From assembly GCA_009363875.1 (NCBI GenBank), contig CM018683.1:39392804-39456803 (forward strand): a stretch of 64,000 nt of DNA, read 5' to 3'. The notes beneath the pieces were generated by a model. It did not search any database and had not been told where the DNA came from. It saw only the letters and a program-made list of their open reading frames with translations. This document shows, one piece after another, positions 10,340 to 23,600 of the stretch (position 1 is its first letter; the number at the start of each line of letters is the position of its first letter). A program made the translations under genes and the position numbers. The stretch comes from Mikania micrantha. Lineage: Eukaryota > Streptophyta > Magnoliopsida > Asterales > Asteraceae.

Positions 10340-13140
10340 TCAATTAGAAACTATAATCCATGCCTGTCTTATAACTTTTAACATGAATGGATGTAACATC
10401 TTGAATTTCACCAATAAAAACTTTTGCCTTAACAGTCCATACTCTATTAGGAATAGGTTTGTAAGGAATAGTTTCATTTTAATGACAGAGAATTTGTTTA
10501 AGTGGGTTAACAATTTTCTTTGAAACAAATTTTGATATAACACAATTCATCAATTTGAATTTTGAAAATTTGTTATAAAAGGTTGTTTAACAAGTTTCCT
10601 TTCCACGAGAGGAAAAGAATGAACAGATTTCACTAATTTTAAATCACGTTTTGATGTTGAACTATGCGCTGTGAATGCTGTTGTGATGAAATGAATCAAA
10701 TTAATTGGCTTAGTAGGTAATCTCTTCCTACTCTTCTTGGAATGAAAAACATGTGATTAACTATCATCCTTTGGTAGCCTATGTTTCTGAACCTTAGCCC
10801 TTGAACTAGACCCTTTTGAAAGTGAGGCTACAGATTCATTGCTACTAGACATCTTAGACTGAATAGATGTATAACTATGAACATCCCAGTTTACAGAAGG
10901 TAATTCTTGTGAAGAAGAAGTTTGTGATGAAGACAATTTACTCTTATTGTTGAATAAAACAGGATTTGATTGACATAATAATTTGTCAAGATCCTTTTGA
11001 TTAGTTTGTTTCTTAACAAAATTATGTTTTCCTTTTGTTACCCGGTTTATTTTCACATACCCGTTCTGGCTTTCGAAAAATGTTTGAATTAGGTTTTTTT
11101 AAAATAGTATCAATCAAAGCTGGATTAATCAAACTCAAAGGATGAGAATCATCATAAAAAATCTCATCTTTTACTTTAAGAGTGCAATAGATAATCTTGT
11201 CTGGTTCAGCAAAAAGACATCTATCTCTAGGAATATCAGATTCCTTTTCAACAGTTTCATTACTAATGTCAATATCTTCAATTATGAAAAATTCAGAAAC
11301 ACATTTGATACATCAAATTTCCTTTGAAAATCAAAATTTAAACCATACACATCTCTATTAACATCTTCATCATCATCACAAACTTCTTTTTTGATCTCTG
11401 AATCCTCTATCCCTATTCTTGCACATTTAATACTAACAAAACTAGACAAGTTAGTTAACTCATTTTCAATCATGTCTAAATTCTTAAAATATTTAGAAAC
11501 ATATGGAATAACATTTGACTCTTCAGGAAGTGACCCATAAAGATGATTGATAGGAGGAGGAACACTCTTATAACCAATCCCTCGGGTACTTGGATTACTA
11601 ACATGATTAGCCACAATGTTATCAAAAATCACTTGAGCATTAGCCATATCAAGTTCGGCTGAATAAGCACAATATTTTAAACAATTTGGTTTCAGATTAA
11701 GATTCATTCATGATGATAATTCAACCTTTTTTGAACTCACTTGAGCCAAAAAGCAACATGTGATTCATCATTTACTTGAAACTCCTCTGCATATGATGAC
11801 CAATCAGTACCACATTCTTCTTCAACAAGCAAAGCTTTAACTTTAGCTGGAGGATTTGCATTTGCAGAAGGTGCAGATAAAGAAGTAGTTGGAACTCCTC
11901 TTCGAGGATAAACTTTTCAAATTTAGAACCAGATTCAAATCTTCAATTTTTTCTCATTGGCATTTCACATTCTCTGGAAAAATGTCCTAAATTTCCACAA
12001 TTGTAACATTTCATATTTTTTTTTAGAAAAACCAAGTTTTTTATTTGAATTTCCTGAAATCTCAGTTCTTCCAGTCCTTTAAATTAACCTCCTAGCTCTT
12101 CTGATTAACATAGCCATCTGCCACTAAATATCCATTTCTTTCAAAATCATCTAGATCCAATTGATCCATATCCTCATCTGTCAACCTCTGAGCCTCATCT
12201 ACTACCACCGAATCATATGCATTTACAAACTACATATATAAAATGCTCGATGCTCTTGAGATATGTTCACATTCATTTGCTTGGATCTACTGCATGATGT
12301 TTTCTCTTTACTAGATGTAGAAGTAAAACATACTTCTTTTGTATCATCAATGACAATAGATATATCACCATCTTTAGTACTTGATAGAAAAGCTATTGAA
12401 TTTGAAGAAGTTGCAGCAGCTACAATGGGCTTCATATACAATCCTGGATTTTGAGTTGAAAATTTATTTCCAGCCTTTCTCTTTTGCACATCAAGATCAA
12501 AAGATTGAAGTTTAGAAATTAGAACATCAAATTCTGTAATTTCTAAATGAGTATTCTCTCTTATGATCATAACATATGTTTCACATGAGGATGGAAGTGC
12601 ATCTAAAAGTTTATCATTTTGCTCTTCCAAAGATACTTCATCATCCAAATTGCTAAGCTCACACAATAACAATGTGTATCTTGTCACCAATTCCTCAAAA
12701 GTCTCATTGTCTAAACATTTGAATACTTCAAGCTATTTCTTAAGAAGTGTTCTTTTACTTCTTTTGAGCTGATCACTTCCTTCAAATCTTTTTGCTAAAG
12801 CATCCCACAATGCCTTAGATCTTTTGTGTGATTTAAAAGATTGAAAAATCTCTTTAGGAAGTGCCATGGTGAGCAAAGCATAGGCTTTCTCTTCCAAATC
12901 ATAAAGCTTCTTTTCATCCTCAGTTAATCGTGAAACATTTTTATAAAACCCATTGAGCTATGGCTGCTCATAACCTTCAATTAATGGTATCATCAGACTT
13001 GGATTGACTATGGATAGAAATGATTCAAATGTAGCACTCCAAGATGAGTACTCACTCAACGACACCAGTTTTTGTGGTTTAGTCATCGTACCAGCTGCAT
13101 TGTCAGATAACAAGGCATATAACGAAGAAAGATTAGCCAT
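10340..13140 (-). pseudogene. Element B gag, heavily broken
   Basis: The start is MANLSSLYALLSDN at 13140. Its ATG shares its first base with the LTR of the inserted element A. Pieces follow at 13140-12958, 12690-12223, 11707-11282, 11056-10757 and 10543-10340. The second carries a UBN2-type gag fold (LSNLDDEVSLEEQNDKLLDAL and on). A CCHC zinc knuckle, CYNCGNLGHFSREC, can be read on the minus strand at about 12010-11965. The C-terminal tail before protease (near 10390) parallels the end of A gag. At least five stops or frame changes make it non-functional. Confidence 0.8.
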
Positions 13141-13287
13141 GTAATGTCCCTAGTTCTGTTTTGTAACTCTAATCATGTAAAGTTCAAGTTATTAATGGAA
13201 GTTGTCTTTATATATCATTCTTAATGTTTATTATTGATTATATGATTAGTTGATTTGATTAAATTAATTGTTGAGTATGAAGAATGC

Positions 13288-13456
13288 ACATTCGGGCGAA
13301 TGACTCTAGAATGAAGTCATTCGCCGAATGAATGACCTAGCGAATGGCTGGCGATAGAATGAGTCATTCGCCGAATGACTCATTCGATTGACAGCCCATT
13401 CGAGCAAGGTCATTCGCCGAATGAGCTGCTTCGGCCACTCATTCGGCCGAATGACT
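13288..13456. repeat. CATTCGGCGAATG palindrome cluster in A 5' LTR
   Basis: About nine copies or half-copies of CATTCG(S)CGAATG lie in 170 bases and end seven bases before the TATA box. The same cluster is in the 3' LTR (35614-35781). The placement is that of an enhancer array; the function is inferred. Confidence 0.85.
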
Positions 13457-13462
13457 ACAGCC

Positions 13463-13470
13463 TATATATA
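13463..13470 (+). promoter_or_regulatory. TATA box of element A LTR
   Basis: CCTATATATA lies directly downstream of the palindrome cluster and about 290 bases before the LTR end. Transcription would start near 13495. The 3' LTR has the same box at 35789-35796. Confidence 0.7.
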
Positions 13471-13758
13471 CATGTTCAAATCATTTCAACACTAACCTTT
13501 TGAGAGCCCTCCTTCTTCCCTGTGATCCCAGAGTCAAACCCTAGGAGATTAGAGCGGCCATTGATCGTCCAAGTTCGATTCTCAACCCGTGGTGTTCGAT
13601 TGTTGATTCCAAGTCATTCCTACACCTTCGGATCACCACGGTTGCTGTTGGTTTCGATTGGAAAACCCTGGAATAGGATTCCGCACTATTCCAGAGGCTG
13701 TCGGGTAGATTTACATTGGATTCGGTTTGTTTCCGAGCTCCAAATCGGTCCTACAAAG

Positions 13759-13770
13759 TGGTATCAGAGC
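13759..13770 (+). other. Primer binding site of element A
   Basis: TGGTATCAGAGC is complementary to the 3' end of plant initiator tRNA-Met and lies three bases after the LTR end at 13755. Confidence 0.95.
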
Positions 13771-14355
13771 TTTGGCTCGAGATTCTACTCGATTTCCACT
13801 CTAAATCATCAGATCTAAAGTTTCCAAAACCCTGATTTTCGTAACTGTCAAAAACCCTAAGTTTCTTGCTCTTCAAGTTACTATTTCATTGAAAATTTGT
13901 GGGTTTTTGTGGTGTGTTTGTCAAAACCTTTTCCCAATTGATTGATTATCATGTCTTGAAGTTCTGTACTAAATTCGGTGCTTAGATTTGGTCAAAATCG
14001 CAAGTTATCAAAATTTTCGTTGCTGAAAACCCCAGATCGCCCGAATGGCAATTGCGGCCGAATAAGTTCAGCCGAATCACCCTACATTCTCCGAATAGGA
14101 CTCATTCGCCAAGTAGCTCTTTCGTTCCAGTCATTCGGCGAATAGCCTCATACTCCACTCTCATTCGGCGAAAGACCTTATTCGATCAGTCATTCGCCGA
14201 ATAGGTTCATTCGATCTTCTCATTCGCCAGGTGTCATACTCAGTCTTCATTCGCCAGTTTAATCACATTCGGTCCCCGACATTCGCCCAAATCATCTCAT
14301 TCGGCAGTGATTCTGAAAATTTTTCTAAGTGTTGAATTTTATCATTTCTGATTAA
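13771..14355 (+). other. 5' leader of element A with a second CATTCGG cluster
   Basis: It is non-coding. Bases 14036-14310 carry about a dozen CATTCGGCGAATA or GCCGAAT copies, looser than those in the LTR. Gag starts at 14356. Confidence 0.75.
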
Positions 14356-17268
14356 ATGGAGGATTTAGCTCTCATGGCAAATCAGAGCCATCGCATTCAA
14401 ACATTGTTGTTGACAGAGAATGAGACGGGGAACTCCAATAAAGCTCCCAAGTTACTAACCTTAGACGATTATCCTCACTGGAAGTATCGGTTTGAGATTC
14501 AAATTAATGGGGTGGATACAAATCTATGGATGATGATTGAAGGAGGTTATCTGAGGCCTCTGAATGAAGATGGAATGCTAGTCACACGGATGACTGAGCC
14601 TCAAAGGAAGCTGTATGATTATGAGAAGAAAGCTTATGCTATTTTGTCACAGTCCATTGATACTGATATTTTCCATCAGTTTAGACAATTCACTTCTGCT
14701 AAGCTACTGTGGGACGCACTGCAACAAAGATATGAGGGTAATGATGCTTTGAAGAGTATCAAGTCAAAGGCACTGAGAAAGGAATTCAATAGCTTCATGT
14801 ATGTGGGAAATGAGTCACTGGATGAGCTGATTGCTAGATTTTATCATCTTTTGAGTGAGTTATTCAATCATGAAGTCAAGACAACAACTCAGGAAAAGAT
14901 CCAGTGTTTGGCAGATGCTCTACCTCCAAAGTGGGAGTCATTCTTGATGGTACTCAAGCAGAACCAGATGTTGGCACATATGGATATCAATGATTTTATC
15001 CAGAAGCTGAAAGAGCAGGAGATAGAAAACAAATGGAAAGCCAAGAGAGTTTTTCAAGTTCAGGACCCCTCCTTATACTATTCCACTCCCACAGTAGATA
15101 AATCCAATACTCATGCTCCTCTAAAGACTGCTTTTGTTTCTAAGACATCTGAGGCTCCATCTACCGCTCAGATTCATTTCATTCAATCATCTTCAACCAG
15201 TTCACAAACAGAGCATCATCAGCCTACCGCCAGTCTGAAAACAGAAAATTTCGACAAGGTCACCGTGGAGATTGCAAAAGAGCATATGGGTCTTTTGTCT
15301 ACATTGGTTAGCTCATATGATGGATTAGTTGCTGGTCCGATCGGTAATCCTTATTTGACCAATGATGACTATTTTCAGATAGATCCTGATGACATGGAAC
15401 GAATTGACATTATGTGGGCGTTGGCAAGTGCGGTTAGGAGAGCTAAGGAGTTTGTCAAGAGGACTGGGAAGGATATCAATTTAAACAAGGAGTCTAATTT
15501 TGGATTTGATATGGCATCGGTGACATGCTACAATTGTGGAGAGAAAGGTCATTTTGCCAGACAGTGCAAACAGCCGAAGAAAGCAGGCAACAAGAATCCA
15601 TTCCAGCATCAGAAATCCTCCACTGCCAATCCAGAAAGGAGATTAGTTCCCATTGATTCTCCTTCTCAAGCTGGATCTTCATCCTCTGCAAGTAAAGCTT
15701 TAATGGTTCAACAGGATGAAGGGGTGAACTGGGATTTCAGATTCAATGCTGATAAATAAGAACAAGATAAAGCTTGTGTTGCTGAGATTCAACAATCTGA
15801 AGATCAAAGTGAGGAAAGCATTCGGGAAGACTCAATGGTGAATGATGATAAAGTCTCAAATTTAGAATCAGATAGCATGACAGATTCAGACACTCAAGAT
15901 TCTGATGCTGAAGCTGATGACTCCTCTACTCAATTTGCTTTGATGGTAAACTCTTCTGCTTCATCAGAGTCAGAGCAGGTATACACTGATTGTTCATATT
16001 CACATTCAGAGTGTTTTAATTGTGTTGATCTTAGAAGTAAGGTCCTTGCTTATCAGACACATAACAGTGTTTTGATGAACGATCTCGACTTATGCATTGA
16101 AGCTAACAACATTTTAAAATCTAATGAAAAAGATTTTCAAGCTAAAATTGATCTTTTAAACAGACAATTGCATGAAGCCGAGATTGCGGTGCTGAATAAG
16201 CAAGATGCTATCACTTCTTATCTCAATACCATCAATGAGATTAAGAAAACGTTAGCCATAGTCGAGTGTGACTATGAGACCTTGGGTCAGAAGCTCAAGA
16301 GCTATGAAAGCTCATCTTATATTATTAAGCACATGATCAGTAGGGGTATTGATCAACAGGGGAAGGAAAAGGTTAACTATCAAAATTGTCCCCCACCTAT
16401 CCTCAACACCTTTGTCAATACACCAAATGACAAAGATGTTAAGGATTTTCAAGTTACTACTCCGTTAGTAATAGATCCAGTTGATCTGAGAACAAATCAG
16501 ATTTCATCAAAGACTGAGGGATCTCGGGTGGATGGAGTTGTTGAAGATTGGGTCTCTGATTCCAAGGATGAATCTATTTATTCACCTAAGTATAGTACTC
16601 CTCGGAATCAAACCCCTGTTGTCATGAAAGGTGACCCAATCTGCAACTCAAAGATTTACAAAGAATTGTGCTTTGTTAAAGCTTCACAAGAGTATGAAGC
16701 TAAGTGTGTTACCAAATCAACTTTTGTTGGTAACAAAGGGACAAAGGGTTTGGGCTTTGATCCAGATAGTCAGAAAACAAATGCTTTTAAATCAAATAGA
16801 AAACCATTTTCTGATTTAAATCATTTTCATAAAAAGGGTGACAAAGTCTGTTTTGAATGTGGTGAGTCTGGGCACATTGTGAGATTTTGCCCTCATTTGA
16901 TCAGGCCAAAGGCTGTTTCTTTCAGAAAATTAAATTCTGCTTTACCAAAACCGGCAAAATCTGTACCTAAGCCTGTTCAAATAAAGGCCAAACAACCAGT
17001 TCAGATTAAAACTTCAGACAAGGGTAAAGAAAAACTGGAAACTTTGAATGTTCCAAGTGTGCTTAAAGTTAACCAAGCAAAATCATCATCCATTTATATG
17101 AAAACCTCTTTTGATAAAAATGCAATTTGGAAAGTTAAATCATCTGAGGATTCTGTTTCACCTATTTCAGATAAATCTCTTCCTGATGGAAAATGGATTG
17201 ATGTATGGATCCGAGACTCTATGGGTCAACCCAAGACTGTAAAGGCTTGGGTTCCCAAAGTGAACTGA
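14356..17268 (+). pseudogene. Element A gag (nucleocapsid polyprotein) with one nonsense codon
   Basis: The two open stretches, 14356-15759 and 15835-17268, are in one frame, separated by a TAA at 15757-15759, so this is one gag of about 970 codons. Residues 60-250 form a UBN2-type copia gag domain (YEKKAYAILSQSID, LLWDALQQRYEG, LADALPPKWESF). A first CCHC knuckle, CYNCGEKGHFARQC, starts at 15526; a second, CFECGESGHIVRFC, starts at 16849. Between them are an acidic linker and a probable coiled coil (about 16050-16320). Two knuckles and great length fit Sirevirus gag. The gag stop (17266-17268) overlaps the pol frame, which is open from 17264, so pol would need a +1 shift or another bypass. 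Confidence 0.92.
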
Positions 17269-18909
17269 TTGTCTCGTTACTGTGCAGGTTGCCCCAAAAG
17301 CTGGAGTTAACAGCAATTGGATCGTTGTTAGTGGGGCTTCCAGACACATGACTGGTGATATTTCTCTGCTCACCAATGTGAATGCAGTTCGAGGTGGATA
17401 TGTTGCTTTTGCCGGTGAGAAAGGCGGATTTATTACAGGAGAGGGAATTCTGACAAATGGACAAGTGTCATTTGATAATGTCAGATATGTTAAACAACTG
17501 GAAAACAACCTCCTGTCAGTTTCTCAAATTTGTGACAAAGAGTACAAGGTTTTGTTTGATGAGTCAAAATGTTACATTCTTAAGCAAGGTGTTAAGATCC
17601 CTGAAGATTGGAGTTTGATGTCTGCCCCCAGAAAGCAAGATTTGTATGTTCTCAACATGGCCACAGCTTCAACAACATCCTCCAAAGCTTCATGTTTTAT
17701 GACAAAGGCAACTGAGAAAGATTCAGTCCTTTGGCATAAGAGGATGGGTCATTTGAGTTTACGCAAGATGAATCATTTGGTTCATAATAGTCTGGTTGAG
17801 GGAGTTAGCTCGAAAAATTTTAAGCTGTCTGATATCTGTGTATCTTGCAAGAAGGGAAAGCAGTCTAAGCAGTCTCACAAGCTGAAAAAATTTCATTCAA
17901 TCAATGTTCCTCTTGAGCTTCTCCACATGGATTTATTTGGTCCTGTAAATCGGAAGAGTATAGCTGGAGATCAATACTGTCTTGTCATCACTGATGAGTA
18001 TTCCAGATACTCTTGGGTTTTCTTTTTTAAGGAGAAATCTGAAACGTTTGATTGCATTCAAGTTTTGGTTACCAAACTTGAATCACTTTATAAGCTCAAG
18101 ATTCGTCAGTTTATAACTGATAATGGAACGGAGTTCAAAAATCACAACATGGAGAATTTTTGTAATGCAAGAGGCATTGTGCAACAATTTAGTGCTCCAT
18201 ACGTTCCACAAATGAATGGTGTTGCTGAACGCAAATATAGGACATTGTTTAAGGCTGCTAGGACTATGCTTGCTGATTCCTCTTTACCGGTTCAGTTCTG
18301 GAATGAAGCTGTAGCAAATGCGTGCTATACCCTGAACCGGGTTCTTATTGTGAAAAGACATGGGAAGACTTGTTTTGAATTGCTCCACAACAGAAAGCCA
18401 AATCTTAAGTATCTAGAACCATTTGGTGCACCGTGCACTATGCTTAAGAAACATGAGCAGGGAAAGTTCAATGAAAAGGTGGAAGAAGGGTATTTTCTTG
18501 GGTACAGCACTCCAAACAAAAGAGTTTACAACACATCAACTCATAATGTGGAAGAGTGGTACCATGTTGATGTTCAGAAATATTCTATGCCCCCACCTGG
18601 AAAAGGCCCAGACTGGATGTTTGGTTATTCTGGTCTTTTTGACTCTTTCAATATGTCTCCCATGTATTCAGATGAAGATGTTGCAGTTCAGATGTTGTAT
18701 GATGTACAGAATGCACCTGATGAACCTTTGCAACCTTCATCTGCATATGTTCCAATCACACAGATAAATGATGACAGCTCAGACACAGATGATAATCTTT
18801 TTCAACCAGCTGATCCTGAACCAGCTGTTGACAATCTTGTACCTAATCTTGAGGATTTGAATCTGAACAACTTAGATCCTCAGGTTGAGGTTCCAGCTCA
18901 TCCTGTTGG
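17264..18909 (+). pseudogene. Element A pol, first part: protease and integrase
   Basis: The protease motif reads WIVVSGASRHMTG. The catalytic aspartate of DSGAS is replaced by valine (GTT at 17327-17329), so the protease should be dead. Next come LWHKRMGHLSLRKM and CVSCKKGKQ (integrase zinc finger), then the DDE core with HMDLFGPV, FITDNGTEF and NGVAERKYRTL, all three acidic residues kept. A copia block YLEPFGAPCTMLK and an acidic linker follow. The reading is cut at 18909 by element N and resumes in frame at 27002. Confidence 0.93.
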
Positions 18910-19833
18910 TGTTGGGTTTTGTAGATGTTTATCAAAGTCATATTAACCATTAATATGTAAAAACGCAGCGGAGTTATAATCAAAAACCATTTTGAGATTA
19001 GTTAGTTTATGTATCATATACACTTGTTAAAACAAAACCCAAATACAAAGGATCTTTATATGGAAGAACATGCTATCAAAAACTCATAACAACATCATGA
19101 ACTACCTCTTGAAACTCAGATTTGGAAGTGTAGAAGATGATGTTTGAAAGCTAATCTTCAATGTAGAAGACCTCAAGCTTGTATACCCCAAGCTTCCAAC
19201 AAGAACACCTTTGAATACTAGGATCTCAACACCAATATTTCAGCTCAAATACCCTTTTAAAACTGAAAAGAACAGCCCCTAAGCTGCTGTTATTTTCGTG
19301 AGAATGAGAGCAAGAAAAGAGAGAAAAGGCTTTCAACTTTTCTAGTGAGAGAGAGAGTGTATCTTGCGTGTAAGTTGCTTGCACATGTAAAAGATCAACT
19401 TAAATCAAGTGGGTAAGGCTTTTGCAGCCAAAAAAAGCTGAAAAATCTGCCCCCAATGGAAGGGTTTGCTTTTAAAATATCCCACCTATTTTGTTTAATC
19501 TTAATTAATCAAACCATTTAATTAATTTGTGACATGTAACAAATATATGTCACATTACATGAACCTAAATAATGTTATATAACCTCTTAAATAACAATAT
19601 TTAGTAATCTCTCAAAATAAATAAACCCATGTTATTTATTAATTTCTCAAGTGCATCTATTTAGAAAACCACTTTCTAAATGTATTAAGTGTTGTAATTT
19701 ATTTAATTGATCAAATCAATAAATAAATTTTGCAAGGTGTTTGTCTAGCTTGTTATTGGGTATGACCCGACTTGGATCATATCACACTAGCCACATCAAT
19801 TTAATATGTATCTTGGGCAGATCGAATCCTACA
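18910..19833 (-). repeat. 3' LTR of element N (left copy)
   Basis: It is near-identical to 26072-26996. The polypurine tract on the minus strand, CAAGTGGGAGAT, lies at 19834-19845 just outside it. Confidence 0.95.
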
Positions 19834-20602
19834 ATCTCCCACTTGCACAAGATTCATAGAAGATTGATGCAAGTAGCAAATAACGCCTAGCAACGGTTTG
19901 CTACTCCTAATGTATATGACTAAGTGCCATTCAATAACATCATCCTCTTCAAGTACCTCACTTGAATATGATTTAGGTGAATCAATCATTTATCCATTTG
20001 TTACAGATGTCATGTTAAATCCTGGAGACATAGAGTTGTCATTCTCCAATGATTTAACTTTAACAGGCCTTAAACATCTTACTCTCAACGAATAAGAGGA
20101 ACAAATTCCATCTTGACTACATACGTCTCTCACAATCACCTTGTATCATACCTGAACTCAGCCTTATGTACTGCCATGTTTTTAGAACAGCAAAGTACTA
20201 AGTCAAAGTACGACACTTGGTGAATATCAAGACCCAATATGTATCTCAGGTCTGAGGATACAATGATATTCGCCTTTACTCAATATTTCTTATGACTAAT
20301 CACTAGGATTCCATGAAGAAATATTTGAGAGCGGGTCAGTCCTATATCTATATCCCATAGATATTAATGAACCTTGTTAGCAACCTTTTGCTTTATATTC
20401 ATACCTTATGAATATCAACCAATCCAAGTTCATAATAGTCTTACATTCATAGTTGTTCCCACAAATATGACCGACTACGGACGTTTAGAATAACTTATTT
20501 ATTCATGGATTTAAACATGCAAAATAGGAACAGTAAATGAAAATTATAACCAAATAATTAAGTCAAATAACATAAGTTCCGATATCCAAATACAAAATTT
20601 GA
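19834..20602 (-). other. 3' untranslated region of element N with polypurine tract
   Basis: It lies between the polyprotein stop (20603) and the 3' LTR. The minus-strand purine run CAAGTGGGAGAT touches the LTR and would prime plus-strand synthesis. No other ORF of note is seen. Confidence 0.7.
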
Positions 20603-23600
20603 TCAAGTCCAATCACTAGAATATCGAAGTCCTAAGGAACAAGTATGACTTTCATGCTTTGTCCTTTCAAGGAGCTTCGTGAATGGATCCGCAATGTTTT
20701 GATCAGTGTGAACTTTGCGAATACATATCTTTCCTTTTTCAACTTCATCCCTTATGTAGTTGAACCTCCGTTCAATGTGCCGAGTCTTTTGATGTGCACG
20801 AGGTTCCTTGATTTGAGCAATCGCACCCTCGTTATCACAAAAGATCTCCAGGGGGTCTTGAATGGTAGCAACAACCCCTAGATCAGCAATGAACTTCCTA
20901 AGCCACGCAGCTTCTTGAGCTGCCAATGAAGCAGCGATGTATTCTGATTCTGTTGTAGATAGTGCCACTACATCTTGCTTTGAGCTCTTCCATGAGACCG
21001 CTCCTCCATTCATAATGAAGACATATCCCGACTGTGATCGTGAATCATCTCGATCAGTTTGGAAACTCGCATCCGTGTAACCCTTTACAACTAGTTCCTC
21101 CTCACCAGATCCATATATTAAGAACATATCCTTAGTGTTTCTAAGGTATTTCAAAATACTCTTAACAGCCATCCAATGACTATTTCCAGGATTCTGTTGA
21201 TATCTGCTTGTCATGCTTAGAGCACATGACACGTCCGGTCTAGTGCATATCATTGCATACATGATGGATCCTATAGCAGACGCATATGGGACTCCATTCA
21301 TTCTTTCTTGCTCAACTTTTGAACTAGGGCATTGAGATCTACTCAATATAGTCCCCTTTTGAATAGGTACCAAACCCTTCTTAGAATTCTCCATCTTGAA
21401 CCTTTTCAAGACTTTGTCAATATATGCACTTTGGTTTAAGCCTATCAACCGCCTTGATCTATCCCTATAGATCTTTATTCCTAAAATATAGGCGGCTTCA
21501 CCAAGATCCTTAATGGAAAAACAACTTCCAAGCCAGGCTTTTACACCTTGCAAGGTTGGAATGTCATTTCCAAATAGTAGAATGTCATCGACATATAATA
21601 CAAGGAAAGTAATGATGCTCCCACTAGCCTTTTTATATACACAAGCTTCGTCAGCGTTTTTGATGAAGCCAAATTTCTTTACTTCATCATCAAAACGATG
21701 ATTCCAACTTCTCGATGCTTGTTTCAATCCATAGATTGACTTCTTTAACTTACATACCTTATTAGGATGTTTTGGATCGACAAAACCTTCAGGCTGTTCC
21801 ATATGGACATCTTCCTCAAGATATCCATTAAGGAAAGCGGTTTTGACATCCATTTGCCAAATCTCATAGTCATAATATGCAGCTATGGCAAACAATATCC
21901 TAATAGACTTTAGCATCGCAACAGGTGAGAAAGTTTCATCATAATCAACACCTTGAGTTTGAGTGAAACCTTTTGCTACAAGTCTAGCTTTATAAGTATC
22001 CAAGTTTCCATGCATATCGGTTTTCTTCTTGAAAACCCACTTACTTCCAACTACCTTGGACTTAAGAGGTGGTGTAACCAATTCCCAAACTTGGTTATCA
22101 TACATGGATTGCATCTCAATGTTCATGGCTTCTTGCCATTTGTCAAAATCAGGTTTTGACATTGCATCACGGTATGTGGTTGGTTCATCGGAATCCACCA
22201 CATAGCATCCATCCATAAAAAATCCATATCTCTCAGGAGGAACACTAATTCTACCAGATCTGCGAATGTTTTGTGTATCTTGATCATCCACATGATCATT
22301 CTCAACATCCTCATGTTGATTGCTTGTATCAACCAAATGTGTATCGTCTTGTGAATCTTGAACCTCTTCAAGTTCCACTGTTCTTCCACTAGTTCCTTCC
22401 GAAAGGAACTTAGTTTCCAAGAACTCAGCCTTTCGAGCAATAAACACTTTCTGCTCTGTTGGATCATAGAAATAATATCCCATACAATCTCTAGGATATC
22501 CAACAAAGATACACTTAGTGGATCGGGCTTTCAGTTTGTTTTGAGTGTATTGCTTAGGATAAGCCTCACATCCCCAAACTTTTAAATATGACAATGATGG
22601 AACCTTTCCATGCCATATTTCGAAAGGTGTCCTTTCCACTTTCTTGGTTGGGGCCATATTTAAAATACGGGCCGCGGAGAGCAAAGCGAAACCCCAAAAT
22701 GATAGAGGTAGTGTGTTTCTAGCCATCATAGATCGAACCATATCCAATAGAGTCCGATTCCTCCTCTCAGATACACCATTATGTTGTGGTGTTCCAGGTG
22801 GAGTAAGTTGTGAGACAATCCCACAACTTCTAAGATACTCTTGAAATTCACTGCTTAGGTATTCACCTCCTCTATCGGTTCGAAGAATCTTGACCGTTTT
22901 GCTGAGTTGATTTTCTACTTCATTCTTGAAGATTTTGAACATTTCAAAAGATTCATGTTTGTGTCTTAACAAGTACACATACCCATAACGACTATAGTCA
23001 TCGGTAAAGGTAATGAAGTATCTTTCACCATTCCTTGTGATCGGATTAAAAGGTCCACATACATCCGAATGTATGATCCCTAATAAATCCTTTGCCCTTT
23101 CATTAGTCCCACTAAAAGGGGCCTTTGTCATTTTACCTTGTAAACAAGACTCGCATACATCAAATGAATCATTTTCATTAGTTTTTAAAAGACCATTCTT
23201 TTGAAGTTTTTGCATGCGATTTTTGTTTATGTGTCCAAGGCGACAATGCCAAAGATAGGAATCACTCAAATCTAATTTGAGCCTTTTGGTGGTAGCTTGG
23301 TACATTGAGCTATGATATGTTGTGTTATCATGAACCAATTCATAAATACCATTACAAGGCATAGCCTTAAAATAAAACACATGATTTAAAGAAACATGGA
23401 TATCATTGTCAACAAACTTGAAATCATAACCATATTGTCTTAAAAGGGAAACTGAAATAATATTCCTAGTCAAACTAGGAGCATACAAAATATTTTTCAA
23501 AATAACTTCCAAACCACTTGGAAGCTTCAAAACATAGTCTCCTTGGGCTTCAACATGAACCTTTGCACCATTGCCCATGAAGAGACTTATTTCCCCTTTT

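Larger units (their letters stand above)
13138..13755 (+). repeat. 5' LTR of element A, left end truncated
   Basis: It matches 35466-36049 from TGTAATGTCCC to GGTCCTACA. The 3' LTR has 10 more bases at its left (TGTTGATACA), directly after the polypurine tract, giving the usual Sirevirus start TGTT. These are missing here. The likely cause is a short deletion between two CAT triplets. This copy is also about 32 bases longer near 13670-13710 than the 3' copy. Confidence 0.88.

Noticed and set aside
13522..13818. ORF repeated at 35848-36114
   Set aside because: It lies in the R-U5 part of the two LTRs of element A and has no known domain.
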